IMG/VR virus record: IMGVR_UViG_3300009183_004141
Span: 1-25,439 of that record
Length of the DNA stretch: 25,439 nucleotides
Origin: a virus
Reading direction: 5' to 3' (one strand)
Part shown: piece by piece, positions 7,761-14,437 of the stretch
Layout: the number at the start of each line of letters is the position of its first letter
Position numbering within the stretch: position 1 is the stretch's first letter
Made by a program: the position numbers and the translations under genes
The notes under the pieces: model-generated
What the model saw: the letters and a program-made list of their open reading frames with translations, nothing else
Told to the model about the DNA's origin: nothing
Database searches by the model: none

Positions 7761-8003
7761 ATGATTACAATTTACTCAAAAAATAATTGCCCGTTTTGTG
7801 ATCGTGCAAAAGCACTATTAGAAAGCAAAGGCATTACTTATAAAACAATCAACATTGAAGAAGAACCAGAACATCGAGAAACCCTAGTAGGATTAGGATT
7901 GCGCTCAGTTCCACAAATTTTCAATAATGCCGAATTACTTCCTGGAGGCTTTCAGGGTCTTGCAGGTAGAGATGAAGAATTTTTTAACACACTCAAAGGA
8001 TAA
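7761..8003 (+). CDS. grx: Glutaredoxin
   Basis: The 80-residue thioredoxin-fold protein has the dithiol active site CPFC (C10, C13), the cis-proline segment RSVPQIF and the GG motif (LLPGGFQGL) that binds glutathione. It sits 11 nt after nrdB and so is the likely electron donor to the C776/C779 tail of NrdA. The length and motifs match phage and bacterial class I glutaredoxins. Confidence 0.92.
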   Translation: MITIYSKNNCPFCDRAKALLESKGITYKTINIEEEPEHRETLVGLGLRSVPQIFNNAELLPGGFQGLAGRDEEFFNTLKG

Positions 8004-8005
8004 AC

Positions 8006-8296
8006 ATGTTAATATCAAAAGGCGTAAGCGTAGGTGAAGTAATCACTTTAAAACTTACAAGCGGCGAAGAACTAGTAGCCAAACTTTCAGAAGAAACAGA
8101 CAGCTATTACAAGTTATCACACCCAAAAGTTATTGGTATGGGTGCTAAAGGTCCAGGACTAATGCCGTATTTGTTTACAGTAAGCCCAGAGAAAGAAGTG
8201 AAACTTCTTAAAACAACAGTAACCGTTGCTGAAGCAACTGATGAACAGTTTGCTAAACAATTCATCGAATCAACTACTGGGATTGCGTTAGCATAA
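8006..8296 (+). CDS. Conserved small phage protein, possibly Sm-like fold
   Basis: The 96-residue protein starts 2 nt after the glutaredoxin stop. Its N-terminal 40 residues (GEVITLKLTSGEELVAKLSEE) resemble the first strands of an Sm/Hfq-like barrel. The remainder has a PYLFTVSPEKEVKL strand and an acidic helix (EQFAKQFIESTTGIALA). I recognise similar proteins from T4-like cyanophages, where the function is unknown. RNA binding is only a fold-based guess. The stop overlaps the ATG of the PAAR gene by one base. Confidence 0.65.
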   Translation: MLISKGVSVGEVITLKLTSGEELVAKLSEETDSYYKLSHPKVIGMGAKGPGLMPYLFTVSPEKEVKLLKTTVTVAEATDEQFAKQFIESTTGIALA

Positions 8297-8601
8297 TGCC
8301 AGCCGTAGCTAGACAAGGAGATCCAACAACAACTGGACACGGTTGCGATGGTACTACCACCGTAGTAGGCCCAACCGGTGCCAGTGCAAAAGTATATGCT
8401 AACGGCATACCAGTTGAGTGCAAGGGAGATCCGACAGCCGTACATTCAATAGGGTCTCCACCATTTTGTGTTGCGCATACTGCGGTAATTAATGTAGGAT
8501 CCGGAACTGTTAAAGTGGGCGGAAAACCATTAGCTAGAAAAGGTGACTCTACCGATGATGGCGAGATCACAGCCGGAAGCCCAAACGTTAATTGTGGCTA
8601 G
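8296..8601 (+). CDS. PAAR-motif baseplate spike tip protein (T4 gp5.4-like)
   Basis: The 101-residue Gly/Pro-rich protein opens with AVARQGDPTTTGHGC and repeats the pattern GxPxxxKGD (GIPVECKGDPTAVH, GKPLARKGDSTDDG) typical of PAAR proteins. Candidate zinc ligands are H15, H50, H61 and C100. PAAR proteins form the sharpened cone on the central spike of contractile tails; in T4 the equivalent is gp5.4. The ATG overlaps the preceding stop by one base. Confidence 0.88.
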   Translation: MPAVARQGDPTTTGHGCDGTTTVVGPTGASAKVYANGIPVECKGDPTAVHSIGSPPFCVAHTAVINVGSGTVKVGGKPLARKGDSTDDGEITAGSPNVNCG

Positions 8602-8610
8602 CCAAACAAG

Positions 8611-8639
8611 TTGACCTTTATTTTTAACCCCTGTAAACT
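8611..8639 (+). promoter_or_regulatory. Sigma70-like promoter for the histone-like gene
   Basis: TTGACC at 8611-8616 and TAAACT at 8634-8639 have a 17-bp spacer. The predicted start at about 8646 coincides with the first base of a perfect 6-bp hairpin, AAGTAC-TCT-GTACTT (8646-8660). The AAGG ribosome binding site follows. Confidence 0.5.
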
Positions 8640-8677
8640 AGGTATAAGTACTCTGTACTTCATATAAAGGAAATAAA

Positions 8678-8872
8678 ATGGCTACAAACAAACACGCAGA
8701 ATTTACAGCAATCGTAGAAGCAATGGAAGCAGACTTTGAAAAGTTTTATGACAAGGAAGTTGGCGCTGCCGGCACCCGTGTTCGTAAACATTGTCAAGAT
8801 TTAGCTAAGTTGTGTAAAGAAACTCGTAACGACGTTACCGCAGTTAAAAATACCCGTAAAGAAGCAAAATAA
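8678..8872 (+). CDS. Histone H1-like (Hc1-type) DNA-binding protein
   Basis: The 64-residue basic protein matches the Hc1 pattern. An acidic helix (IVEAMEADFEKFYDKEV) leads into GAAGTRVRKHCQDLAKLCKETRNDV and a Lys/Arg tail. AAGTRVRK is the characteristic core. Hc1-type proteins compact DNA, and similar short versions occur in T4-like aquatic phages. The ribosome binding site AAGGAA lies upstream of ATG 8678, with its own promoter at 8611-8639. It could act in host nucleoid disruption or phage DNA condensation. Confidence 0.7.
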   Translation: MATNKHAEFTAIVEAMEADFEKFYDKEVGAAGTRVRKHCQDLAKLCKETRNDVTAVKNTRKEAK

Positions 8873-8875
8873 TCC

Positions 8876-8883
8876 GATAAATA
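8876..8883 (+). promoter_or_regulatory. T4-type late promoter (GATAAATA)
   Basis: It matches the T4 late consensus at seven of eight positions. The predicted start near 8889 precedes a strong AGGAGG ribosome binding site. ATACAC (8886-8891) and GTGTAT (8904-8909) could pair and hold that site in the loop. Confidence 0.55.
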
Positions 8884-8910
8884 CTATACACTTTTATTAG
8901 GAGGTGTATT

Positions 8911-9030
8911 ATGTTAGAAACTTTATTTTGGTTAGCACTAGGTGCTTTCATTGGTTGGAATTTTCCTCAGCCCAGTTTTGCTAAGAACATTCAAGCAAAA
9001 ATAATGGGCATGTTTAAAAAGGCAGAGTAA
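8911..9030 (+). CDS. 39-residue single-pass membrane peptide
   Basis: The short reading frame has an excellent AGGAGG ribosome binding site and a late promoter. The N-terminal 20 residues (MLETLFWLALGAFIGWNF) form one hydrophobic helix, followed by PQPSFAKNIQAKI and a basic end (MFKKAE). The function is unknown. Tiny membrane peptides like this are common in T4-like phages and may alter the inner membrane or act in lysis timing. Confidence 0.7.
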   Translation: MLETLFWLALGAFIGWNFPQPSFAKNIQAKIMGMFKKAE

Positions 9031-9036
9031 ACAAAA

Positions 9037-9066
9037 CTGACGTCTAAGGCGTTATATTAGTATACT
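9037..9066 (+). promoter_or_regulatory. Weak sigma70-like promoter candidate
   Basis: CTGACG at 9037-9042 and TATACT at 9061-9066 have an 18-bp spacer. The predicted start would leave only about 6 nt before ATG 9079 and exclude the AGGA ribosome binding site, so the real start may differ. Confidence 0.3.
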
Positions 9067-9078
9067 AGGAAACATACT

Positions 9079-9390
9079 ATGAAAAAACTATTAGCGATCT
9101 TATTAATGACTATTAGCGTCACGGCGATGGCACAACATCACGGACACTATGGTCATCATAACAACTATTACAGAGGTGGTAACGGATGGGGGTGGATAGC
9201 ACCGGCAGTTATTGGCGGTGTTGTAGTTTACGGAATGACTCGTCCACATATTGTTCAACAACCTCCTGTAGTAGTAATACAACAACCAAATCAAATGATT
9301 GTGCCCTATGCGGCTCCTCAAGGATTCCATTGGGAACAAATTCTAGATGCGAATTGTAATTGCTATAGAACAGTACTAGTACAAGGATAA
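9079..9390 (+). CDS. Secreted His/Gly-rich small protein of unknown function
   Basis: The 103-residue protein begins with a clear Sec signal peptide (MKKLLAILLMTISVTAMA, cleavage before Q19). A His/Gly/Tyr/Asn-rich stretch (HHGHYGHHNNYYRGG), a Gly/Val hydrophobic segment (WIAPAVIGGVVVYGM), a Pro/Gln/Val-rich linker and a Cys-containing end (DANCNCYRTVLVQG) follow. I do not recognise the family. The His cluster could bind metal. It sits just before iscU, one base apart. It should be exported to the periplasm or envelope. Confidence 0.7.
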   Translation: MKKLLAILLMTISVTAMAQHHGHYGHHNNYYRGGNGWGWIAPAVIGGVVVYGMTRPHIVQQPPVVVIQQPNQMIVPYAAPQGFHWEQILDANCNCYRTVLVQG

Positions 9391-9391
9391 T

Positions 9392-9772
9392 ATGGCTTAT
9401 TCGGAAAAAGTACTCGATCACTACGAGAATCCACGCAACGTAGGGTCGTTTGCTAAAGACGACCCTACGGTAGGTACCGGTATGGTTGGTGCGCCTGCTT
9501 GCGGTGATGTAATGAAATTACAAATTAAAGTAGAAGATGGCATTATTACCGATGCACGTTTTAAAACATACGGATGTGGCTCAGCTATTGCAAGTTCATC
9601 ACTCATTACAGAGTGGGTCAAAGGTAAGACGTTGGATGAAGCAGGATCTATTAAGAATAGTGAAATTGCTGAAGAGCTAGCATTACCTCCAGTCAAGATA
9701 CATTGTTCAATACTAGCAGAGGATGCTATCAAAGCGGCCGTAAATGATTATCGTAACCGACACAGCAAGTAA
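9392..9772 (+). CDS. iscU: Iron-sulfur cluster scaffold protein IscU
   Basis: At 126 residues this is full length for IscU and reads almost like the gamma/betaproteobacterial protein. All cluster ligands are present: C37 in GAPACGDVM, D39, C62 in TYGCGSAIASS, and H104/C105 in KIHCSILAEDA. The LPPVK motif at 98-102, which the Hsp70 HscA recognises to release clusters, is intact. No iscS, hscA or hscB is visible here, so it probably works with host partners. It overlaps iscA by 29 nt, which indicates coupled translation. The close match to bacterial IscU implies recent acquisition from a host. Confidence 0.95.
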   Translation: MAYSEKVLDHYENPRNVGSFAKDDPTVGTGMVGAPACGDVMKLQIKVEDGIITDARFKTYGCGSAIASSSLITEWVKGKTLDEAGSIKNSEIAEELALPPVKIHCSILAEDAIKAAVNDYRNRHSK

Positions 9773-10070
9773 AAAGATTAAACAAAATTTAGAGCGCCGC
9801 GGTAAAGGTGTAGGTATACGGGTAGGTGTACGTACTACAGGATGCAGTGGATTGGCATACACTATAGAATACGTTGACGAATATCTAGCTGAAGTAGGCG
9901 TTACTAATTTTGCTCAAAAAGACTTTGTTGTGTTAATAGATGCCAAAAGTCTAGCCTACCTAAATGGACTAACAATGGATTGGGTTCGCAATGGACTCAA
10001 TGAAGGATTTGATTTCATCAATCCAAACGAACGTGACCGTTGTGGTTGTGGCGAATCATTTCGAGTATAA
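9744..10070 (+). CDS. iscA: A-type iron-sulfur carrier IscA/HesB family
   Basis: The 108-residue protein has the three conserved cysteines of A-type carriers: C34 in TTGCSGLAY and C100/C102 in RCGCGESF. The length equals that of E. coli IscA. A-type proteins receive clusters from IscU and pass them to target enzymes. Its ATG lies inside iscU, so the two form a phage Fe-S cassette. Possible clients are ferredoxins needed by the bilin reductase in this window and host metalloproteins. Confidence 0.92.
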   Translation: MIIVTDTASKKIKQNLERRGKGVGIRVGVRTTGCSGLAYTIEYVDEYLAEVGVTNFAQKDFVVLIDAKSLAYLNGLTMDWVRNGLNEGFDFINPNERDRCGCGESFRV

Positions 10071-10076
10071 CCCCAG

Positions 10077-10105
10077 TTGACATAAAACAAATTAGGCTAT
10101 ACAAT
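10077..10105 (+). promoter_or_regulatory. Strong sigma70 promoter
   Basis: TTGACA at 10077-10082 and TACAAT at 10100-10105 have a 17-bp spacer. The predicted start is near 10112, followed by TTGGAG and the next gene. Confidence 0.8.
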
Positions 10106-10143
10106 ATAGCTTATGTGTAAAACTTTTGGAGTTTAAATTGAGT

Positions 10144-10536
10144 ATGCATTTAGAAGGTCCGTGGCTTAGTACCACCGGCAAAAAGAAAGGCAAAAAGAAA
10201 TTCGCTTCGGCAGAACACGCAAGGAAGGCTAGAGAATTGGACGAATCATGGAAAGAATTACTCAAACGTCAAGGTATTGAGCAAGAAGAAAAGAAACGTG
10301 CTCGTGCTATGAGTGCCCCTAGTTTGAGCTCGGTTTACCGTTTGACGATTCCAGAAGGTCGCAACACTACTGCTCATATTAAGAGTGTATACACTGGCGG
10401 CGGGTCTGCTACGCTTGCCCCTGCCAAAGTCTATACCGGAACCAAAGTCAAGGGCATTGCAACCATGCATAAAAGCAATGCTGTGCCGGTTTTCAGCGAT
10501 GAAGAGGCGGTTGACATTTCCAAAATGAGACGTTAA
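10144..10536 (+). CDS. Conserved basic phage protein of unknown function
   Basis: About 131 residues. The N-terminus reads MHLEGPWLSTTGKKKGKKKF, then a charged helical region (EHARKARELDESWKELLKRQ) and a more ordered C-terminal half (SSVYRLTIPEGRNTT). Similar proteins with the GPWLSTTGKKKGK opening occur in T4-like cyanophages, with no known role. Its basic nature suggests nucleic-acid or ribosome contact. The start is uncertain. GGAG at 10128-10131 is 6 nt from TTG 10138 and 12 nt from ATG 10144; a further TTG at 10126 overlaps the GGAG. Confidence 0.65.
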   Translation: MHLEGPWLSTTGKKKGKKKFASAEHARKARELDESWKELLKRQGIEQEEKKRARAMSAPSLSSVYRLTIPEGRNTTAHIKSVYTGGGSATLAPAKVYTGTKVKGIATMHKSNAVPVFSDEEAVDISKMRR

Positions 10537-10539
10537 ACT

Positions 10540-10701
10540 ATGGATAACTATAAACATAGTAGTTTTACTCTGCTTACAGAGGATAATTACTTATTGTACC
10601 CCAAAGGTTGGGGTACCAAAGCAGTAAGGCTTTTAACGCACAAGGAGATGTATCAGAGCCATTTTAAAATGACGGAACTAGCGATTCCTGATCCAGCGTA
10701 A
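10540..10701 (+). CDS. 53-residue hypothetical protein
   Basis: The short reading frame starts 3 nt after the previous stop and ends just before the ribosome binding site of the lysin gene. The product begins MDNYKHSSFTLLTEDNYLLY and ends KMTELAIPDPA. No recognisable family or membrane segment is present, and no good Shine-Dalgarno is seen, so translation may be coupled to the preceding gene. It contains a perfect 9-bp inverted repeat (10596-10616). Confidence 0.45.
   Translation: MDNYKHSSFTLLTEDNYLLYPKGWGTKAVRLLTHKEMYQSHFKMTELAIPDPA
10596..10616 (+). repeat. Perfect inverted repeat (9-bp arms)
   Basis: GTACCCCAA at 10596-10604 and TTGGGGTAC at 10608-10616 flank AGG. It lies inside the small ORF upstream of the lysin gene and has no T tract. 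It could be an mRNA processing or stability element or a protein binding site. Confidence 0.5.
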
Positions 10702-10713
10702 AGGAGAAATAAC

Positions 10714-11244
10714 ATGATACGCATTATCAAATTTGTAGTATATGCCCTAGCTTTGCTAGTGGTCTCGTATGTAGGCTATAACGCAGTTGATCGTAAACTG
10801 ACAGGCCTAAAAGAAGCTCATGCACAAGTGAGTCCGGTTACAGCGCAATTAAGACAAAAACAATTAGATTGTCTTGCTCGTAACATCTATCATGAAGCCG
10901 GTAGCGAACCTTTTGAAGGCAAGGTTGCAGTGGCACAAGTTACCCTAAACAGAGCAGAAAGTGGACAATTCCCTTCTGACATCTGCCAAGTAGTATATCA
11001 AAAGAACATAGTTTATGAAAAAGTACTTTGCCAATTTAGCTGGTACTGTGATAGCGCAAGCCTAAAAAAGCCAATGAACGGTCCAATTTATTATGAATCT
11101 ATGGAAGTGGCTAAAAAAGTGCTGTTAGAAGGTTTTCGGTTGCCATCAATGAAGGATGCACTATATTTCCATGGGGATTACATTAACCCGGGATGGAAAC
11201 GCGAACGGGTTGCCAAAGTAGGTCGTCACATTTTTTACAAATAA
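10714..11244 (+). CDS. SleB/CwlJ-type cell wall hydrolase (endolysin)
   Basis: The 176-residue protein has an N-terminal hydrophobic helix (residues 4-22, IIKFVVYALALLVVSYVGY) acting as signal anchor. The Hydrolase_2 domain opens CLARNIYHEAGSEPFEGKVA, with the likely catalytic E61 in YHEA and the conserved VAQVTLNR. It continues with CQFSWYCD and YFHGDYINPGW. SleB-family enzymes cleave peptidoglycan glycan bonds and serve as lysins in many T4-like aquatic phages. The signal anchor suggests Sec export, possibly as a signal-anchor-release type. Ribosome binding site AAGGAG. A holin-like gene follows. Confidence 0.85.
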   Translation: MIRIIKFVVYALALLVVSYVGYNAVDRKLTGLKEAHAQVSPVTAQLRQKQLDCLARNIYHEAGSEPFEGKVAVAQVTLNRAESGQFPSDICQVVYQKNIVYEKVLCQFSWYCDSASLKKPMNGPIYYESMEVAKKVLLEGFRLPSMKDALYFHGDYINPGWKRERVAKVGRHIFYK

Positions 11245-11252
11245 GGAATAAT

Positions 11253-11588
11253 ATGAACCGCAGTCAAATTAAGCAATTTGCACAAGATATTTTTAACTTA
11301 GACCTTTGGGTTAAAAACATCAAGGAACATGCACCACATATTAGTGCAGACACGGCAGGATGGATTGCTGTAGTACTACTACACCTAGCAACAATACCAA
11401 CTATGATAGCTATTCTAACAGGGCTTACTGAAAAAATGCCGCCTGTAGATATGGTTCTTTTTAGTTGGGCTGGCTTATTCCTGTTTTTTATTAAAGCAAC
11501 TATCCAAAAAGACCTATTGAACATTGTTACAATTGGCTTTGGATTCTTTGTACAGGCCGCCTTGTTAGCCTTAATTGTGTTCAAGTAA
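11253..11588 (+). CDS. Three-helix membrane protein, candidate holin
   Basis: The protein has 111 residues from ATG 11253, which has AAGGAA 8 nt upstream; a longer frame opening at 11193 lies inside the lysin gene and is not used. It has three hydrophobic segments, at about 38-56 (WIAVVLLHLATIPTMIAIL), 66-83 and 89-110. The size, the three helices and the position directly after the lysin fit a class I holin, though no family motif proves it. The N-terminus is charged and would face the cytoplasm or periplasm. Confidence 0.6.
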   Translation: MNRSQIKQFAQDIFNLDLWVKNIKEHAPHISADTAGWIAVVLLHLATIPTMIAILTGLTEKMPPVDMVLFSWAGLFLFFIKATIQKDLLNIVTIGFGFFVQAALLALIVFK

Positions 11589-11589
11589 C

Positions 11590-11597
11590 GATAAATA
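11590..11597 (+). promoter_or_regulatory. T4-type late promoter (GATAAATA)
   Basis: Seven of eight matches to TATAAATA. The predicted start near 11603 lies just before AAGGAG of the virion protein gene at 11621, as expected for a late structural gene. Confidence 0.6.
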
Positions 11598-11620
11598 TTA
11601 GATAATTAAGGAGCATAATA

Positions 11621-12340
11621 ATGCCATCAGGATTTCAACAAGATAACAATCAATTACAACCAGCCTATTTCCGTGTCGTTATGGATATGAGTGATAGTGA
11701 CATATACATTACAGGTAATGCCGACGGCGCTGGCGCAGTTAACCCGTATACATGGGACAATTTCGCCGGTAACGACTTGCCAAGCACATTAGACAACGCA
11801 ATTCGCCTTGCTCAGGGTAATATTCGTTTCCAACGTATTATAGAAGAACTTACCAAATACAGCGATGCTCAAATCATTGACTTAGAGTGTCTGTCAAACG
11901 GTGATGATATCACGGGTAACAATACACCAACAGCTTTAGCTTTCACAGTACGCTATGACCGTTTTGGTATCGATGATGACAATGTAGAAGCTGACTCTCC
12001 GTTACTAGCAATGGAACGCAAATATCTACGTTCTATCAACGACGGTAGTACAAGTAGCCCATACGATGGTGAAAACATCAACAATACCAATGAAGCCATT
12101 CAAGAAGCAATTATGAGAGCGTTGATTGAAGACGTTACTCGCTCAGTACGTGTGTTTGCTCCAGTTGAAGGATCTGATCCACTTGTTGGAGAAGGTACTC
12201 AACAAAAAGTTCAAGCTGACGATGTAACTGATAACGAAAATGAGGCTAGCTACGGTGATCTACGTAACACTATTACAGTCAATGCGATGGACGGTACTAC
12301 ACTAATTTCAACTGATAACAACGCAGACGTAGCCCCATAA
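11621..12340 (+). CDS. Probable virion structural protein
   Basis: The protein has 239 residues and is acidic. The opening MPSGFQQDNNQLQPAYFRVV and the segments YTWDNFAGNDLPSTLDNAIRL, QGNIRFQRIIEEL and TALAFTVRYDRFG are patterns I associate with a conserved structural protein of T4-like cyanophages and pelagiphages. It is not the gp19 tail tube, whose N-terminus differs. The C-terminal third is low complexity and Asn/Asp rich. A late promoter and a strong AAGGAG ribosome binding site support late, abundant expression. Confidence 0.6.
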   Translation: MPSGFQQDNNQLQPAYFRVVMDMSDSDIYITGNADGAGAVNPYTWDNFAGNDLPSTLDNAIRLAQGNIRFQRIIEELTKYSDAQIIDLECLSNGDDITGNNTPTALAFTVRYDRFGIDDDNVEADSPLLAMERKYLRSINDGSTSSPYDGENINNTNEAIQEAIMRALIEDVTRSVRVFAPVEGSDPLVGEGTQQKVQADDVTDNENEASYGDLRNTITVNAMDGTTLISTDNNADVAP

Positions 12341-12347
12341 GGATCTA

Positions 12348-13568
12348 ATGATTTTAGCCTGGCTATTACTTCTCACTGGTTTAGTAATTTCAGCAGTCGC
12401 AATCTACTACTCCGTAGTAGGTTTAACTGCCATTTTCTCTGCGGCTGTTATCCCAATTATCATCATGGGTTCAGCCCTTGAGGTTGGTAAACTTGTTTGC
12501 GCCTCTTGGTTAAAAGAGAATTGGGAACGTGCTCCGGTCTATATGAAGTCATACATGATTACAGCAGTTATGATACTAATGTTAATCACTTCAATGGGCA
12601 TTTTTGGATTCTTATCTAAAGCACATAACGATCAAAATCTAGTAAGCGGTGATGTGCAAAGTAAGATTGCCATATATGATGAAAAGATCAAGACCGAAAA
12701 AGAAAACATCGAATCCAATCGTAAAGCACTCAAGCAAATGGATGCTACTATCGATGAAACTATTGCTCGTAGTAAAACAGATCAAGGCGCCGTAAACGCT
12801 AATGCAATGCGCCAACGTCAAACCAAAGAAAGAACACAAATTCAATCTGACATCACTAAATCACAAAAAGCAATTGCTACGTTAAATGAAGAACGTGCTC
12901 CAATCGCGGCTGAAGTACGCAAGGTCGAGGCAGAAGTAGGACCAATAAAATATATTGCTAAATTTATATACGGTGAAAAAGGCGCAGATGAGAACATGCT
13001 AGAGCAAGCAGTAACATGGATCATTATCCTTATTGTTGTTGTGTTTGATCCACTGGCAGTTATTATGTTACTAGCCGCGCAGATGACATTTGGTTGGCGC
13101 AAAGAACAACCAACTGAAGCAATAGACCCTGTAGTTGAAACAGAGAAGATTGAACCAACATACCCTAAAGATGATGGTCCACTAACACCTGAACAAGTTG
13201 ACCAAATTAAAGAACAAACACACACAGTAGTTCCAAGCGAAACACAGCCGACCGCACTAGGAGGTGATATAACGGCGCCTGAGGAAAAGCCAGTAGAAAC
13301 GGTAGAAGACCTACCGCTTGAACAATGGAACAAAATGATAGCCGAAGCTGAAAAAGCAATTGAAGTGGAAAAAGAAACTACAGTTGAAGAACGTGTAGCC
13401 AAAGGTGAAACTTACATTGATGGAGAAGGCAAAGAAATACCTGCACAACCTCCTAAAACAATTTTGCTATCAGATGTATTAGGCATATCAAGTCAAGACG
13501 ATTCAAAAAAAAAGACGTATATGACCAAGGACCAATTGGGACAAATACAGATCAAGAACAGAGAATAG
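12348..13568 (+). CDS. Conserved phage membrane protein with coiled coil (zero-frame product)
   Basis: The protein has 406 residues. TM1 and TM2 (about 2-22, 24-47) include VVGLTAIFSAAVIPIIIMGS, and TM3 is at about 68-90. A long Lys/Glu/Gln coiled coil spans about 100-195. TM4 (221-245, WIIILIVVVFDPLAVIMLLA) and an acidic Pro/Glu/Thr-rich tail follow. This architecture is widespread in T4-like cyanophages and pelagiphages with no known role; an inner-membrane assembly or injection function is possible. The frame ends 17 codons after TCA AAA AAA AAG (13503-13514). The -1 frame from there is open to 13849, so a 500-residue fused form is plausible. Confidence 0.75.
   Translation: MILAWLLLLTGLVISAVAIYYSVVGLTAIFSAAVIPIIIMGSALEVGKLVCASWLKENWERAPVYMKSYMITAVMILMLITSMGIFGFLSKAHNDQNLVSGDVQSKIAIYDEKIKTEKENIESNRKALKQMDATIDETIARSKTDQGAVNANAMRQRQTKERTQIQSDITKSQKAIATLNEERAPIAAEVRKVEAEVGPIKYIAKFIYGEKGADENMLEQAVTWIIILIVVVFDPLAVIMLLAAQMTFGWRKEQPTEAIDPVVETEKIEPTYPKDDGPLTPEQVDQIKEQTHTVVPSETQPTALGGDITAPEEKPVETVEDLPLEQWNKMIAEAEKAIEVEKETTVEERVAKGETYIDGEGKEIPAQPPKTILLSDVLGISSQDDSKKKTYMTKDQLGQIQIKNRE
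13508..13514 (+). promoter_or_regulatory. Second candidate -1 frameshift site A AAA AAG
   Basis: Zero-frame codons TCA AAA AAA AAG at 13503-13514 repeat exactly the 12-base context of the site at 622-633, again in phase. After a -1 slip the next codon is GAC (13514-13516) and the frame is open to 13849. A modest stem from CCAA and TTGG copies around 13524-13539 may lie downstream. Zero-frame translation ends at 13568. Confidence 0.5.
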
Positions 13569-13603
13569 GGTACGTACAAAACGCTGAACAAACTGATAAT
13601 ACG

Positions 13604-13849
13604 TTGTGGTCACGTGTAGTAGAACGTACTGGTGCAAGAGCTAGGGACCAATTATATAGGTTATATAGTGCTAAAATTTTTGAAACCCTAGTAGTAGACC
13701 CGACAACAGATTCAGAATTATTTGATTTTGTTGAAGAGACTAAAACTAGAGGCCCAAGATTTAGTAACTATAGCGCAGAAACAGTAGAAACATTTGTAAG
13801 TAGGATATATGAACTTAGGAAAGATAACAGTAATAACACCGCCGGATAA
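13604..13849 (+). CDS. C-terminal -1-frame segment of the membrane protein, or small phage protein
   Basis: The frame is open from 13514. No ATG or ribosome binding site begins it; the first possible start is TTG 13604, without a Shine-Dalgarno. The text GYVQNAEQTDNTLWSRVVERTG just before and at the start looks like coding sequence, and a soluble charged domain follows (LYRLYSAKIFETLVVDPTTD). It is best explained as the tail of the 12348 protein made by -1 shifting, or as one gene if an A is missing from the A9 run. The last 41 nt overlap the next gene. Confidence 0.55.
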   Translation: MWSRVVERTGARARDQLYRLYSAKIFETLVVDPTTDSELFDFVEETKTRGPRFSNYSAETVETFVSRIYELRKDNSNNTAG

Positions 13850-14213
13850 ATTGTTTAATTTAACTTTGAGCTATCTATTAGTTAAACCAAGCGTCATAGT
13901 TAAAGAACAATTCCAAGCCATATTAAGTCAAAGCATTGATGATTTAAATGTTTTTATATACGATCAAGAAGAATCGGATATTAGTTGGTTATTGAGTGTT
14001 GCCCAACAAGTGGATGTTGTTATTATCGATGTGGATAATTGTGATGCTATTACAAAGCAATTTGTCACATTTATGATTGCACAACCAAATGCACACTATA
14101 TAACTAGAGACGAAACTACTCCTTATAATTTAATATCTAAAAATAGAATTTATGATTTGGATCAGCTAGTTGAACAATTACAAGAGGATAGTGATGATTC
14201 AGAAGAAGAGTAG
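13809..14213 (+). CDS. Conserved T4-like phage protein of unknown function
   Basis: The protein has 134 residues. The opening [26 protein letters not shown] and the later [20 protein letters not shown] and [15 protein letters not shown] look like an alpha/beta fold with parallel strands. The end is highly acidic ([10 protein letters not shown]). I recognise the pattern from T4-like cyanophages, where it is uncharacterised; it usually lies near the structural block. AGGA precedes ATG 13809. The gene starts inside the previous frame and ends 20 nt inside the bS21 gene. Confidence 0.65.
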   Translation: MNLGKITVITPPDKLFNLTLSYLLVKPSVIVKEQFQAILSQSIDDLNVFIYDQEESDISWLLSVAQQVDVVIIDVDNCDAITKQFVTFMIAQPNAHYITRDETTPYNLISKNRIYDLDQLVEQLQEDSDDSEEE

Positions 14214-14427
14214 GGGTACAGGTATAACCGTAAGAGAAGGTGAAAACATTAACCAAATGTTACGCCGGTTCAAACGTAAAGTAGAAGAAGCAGGCACGTT
14301 GGATACACTCCGTGCCAAAGAGTTTTACGAAAAACCGACTACTGAGCGTAAGCGTAAAAAGGGTGCGGCCAAAGCACGTTGGAAAAAGAAACTACAAAAA
14401 GAATCATTACCACCAAAACTCTATTAA
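14194..14427 (+). CDS. rpsU: Ribosomal protein bS21
   Basis: The 77-residue basic protein carries the family core: [34 protein letters not shown] and [31 protein letters not shown] is nearly invariant in bS21. In the 30S subunit this protein lies beside the anti-Shine-Dalgarno of 16S rRNA and aids initiation. Phage copies can replace the host protein and bias translation. I chose ATG 14194 because AGAGGA sits 5 nt upstream; an in-frame TTG at 14170 lacks such support. It overlaps the preceding gene by 20 nt and ends in an intrinsic terminator. Confidence 0.93.
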   Translation: MIQKKSRGTGITVREGENINQMLRRFKRKVEEAGTLDTLRAKEFYEKPTTERKRKKGAAKARWKKKLQKESLPPKLY

Positions 14428-14437
14428 TTTTTCAACC

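Noticed and set aside
11621-12340. Tail tube protein gp19
   Set aside because: The position and late promoter tempted this call, but the N-terminus (MPSGFQQDNNQLQPAYF) does not look like gp19 of T4-like phages. I kept a general structural call.
12842-13402. 186-codon antisense frame under the coiled-coil membrane gene
   Set aside because: It is a Ser/Thr-rich shadow of Lys/Glu/Pro/Thr codons on the opposite strand, with no start signal.
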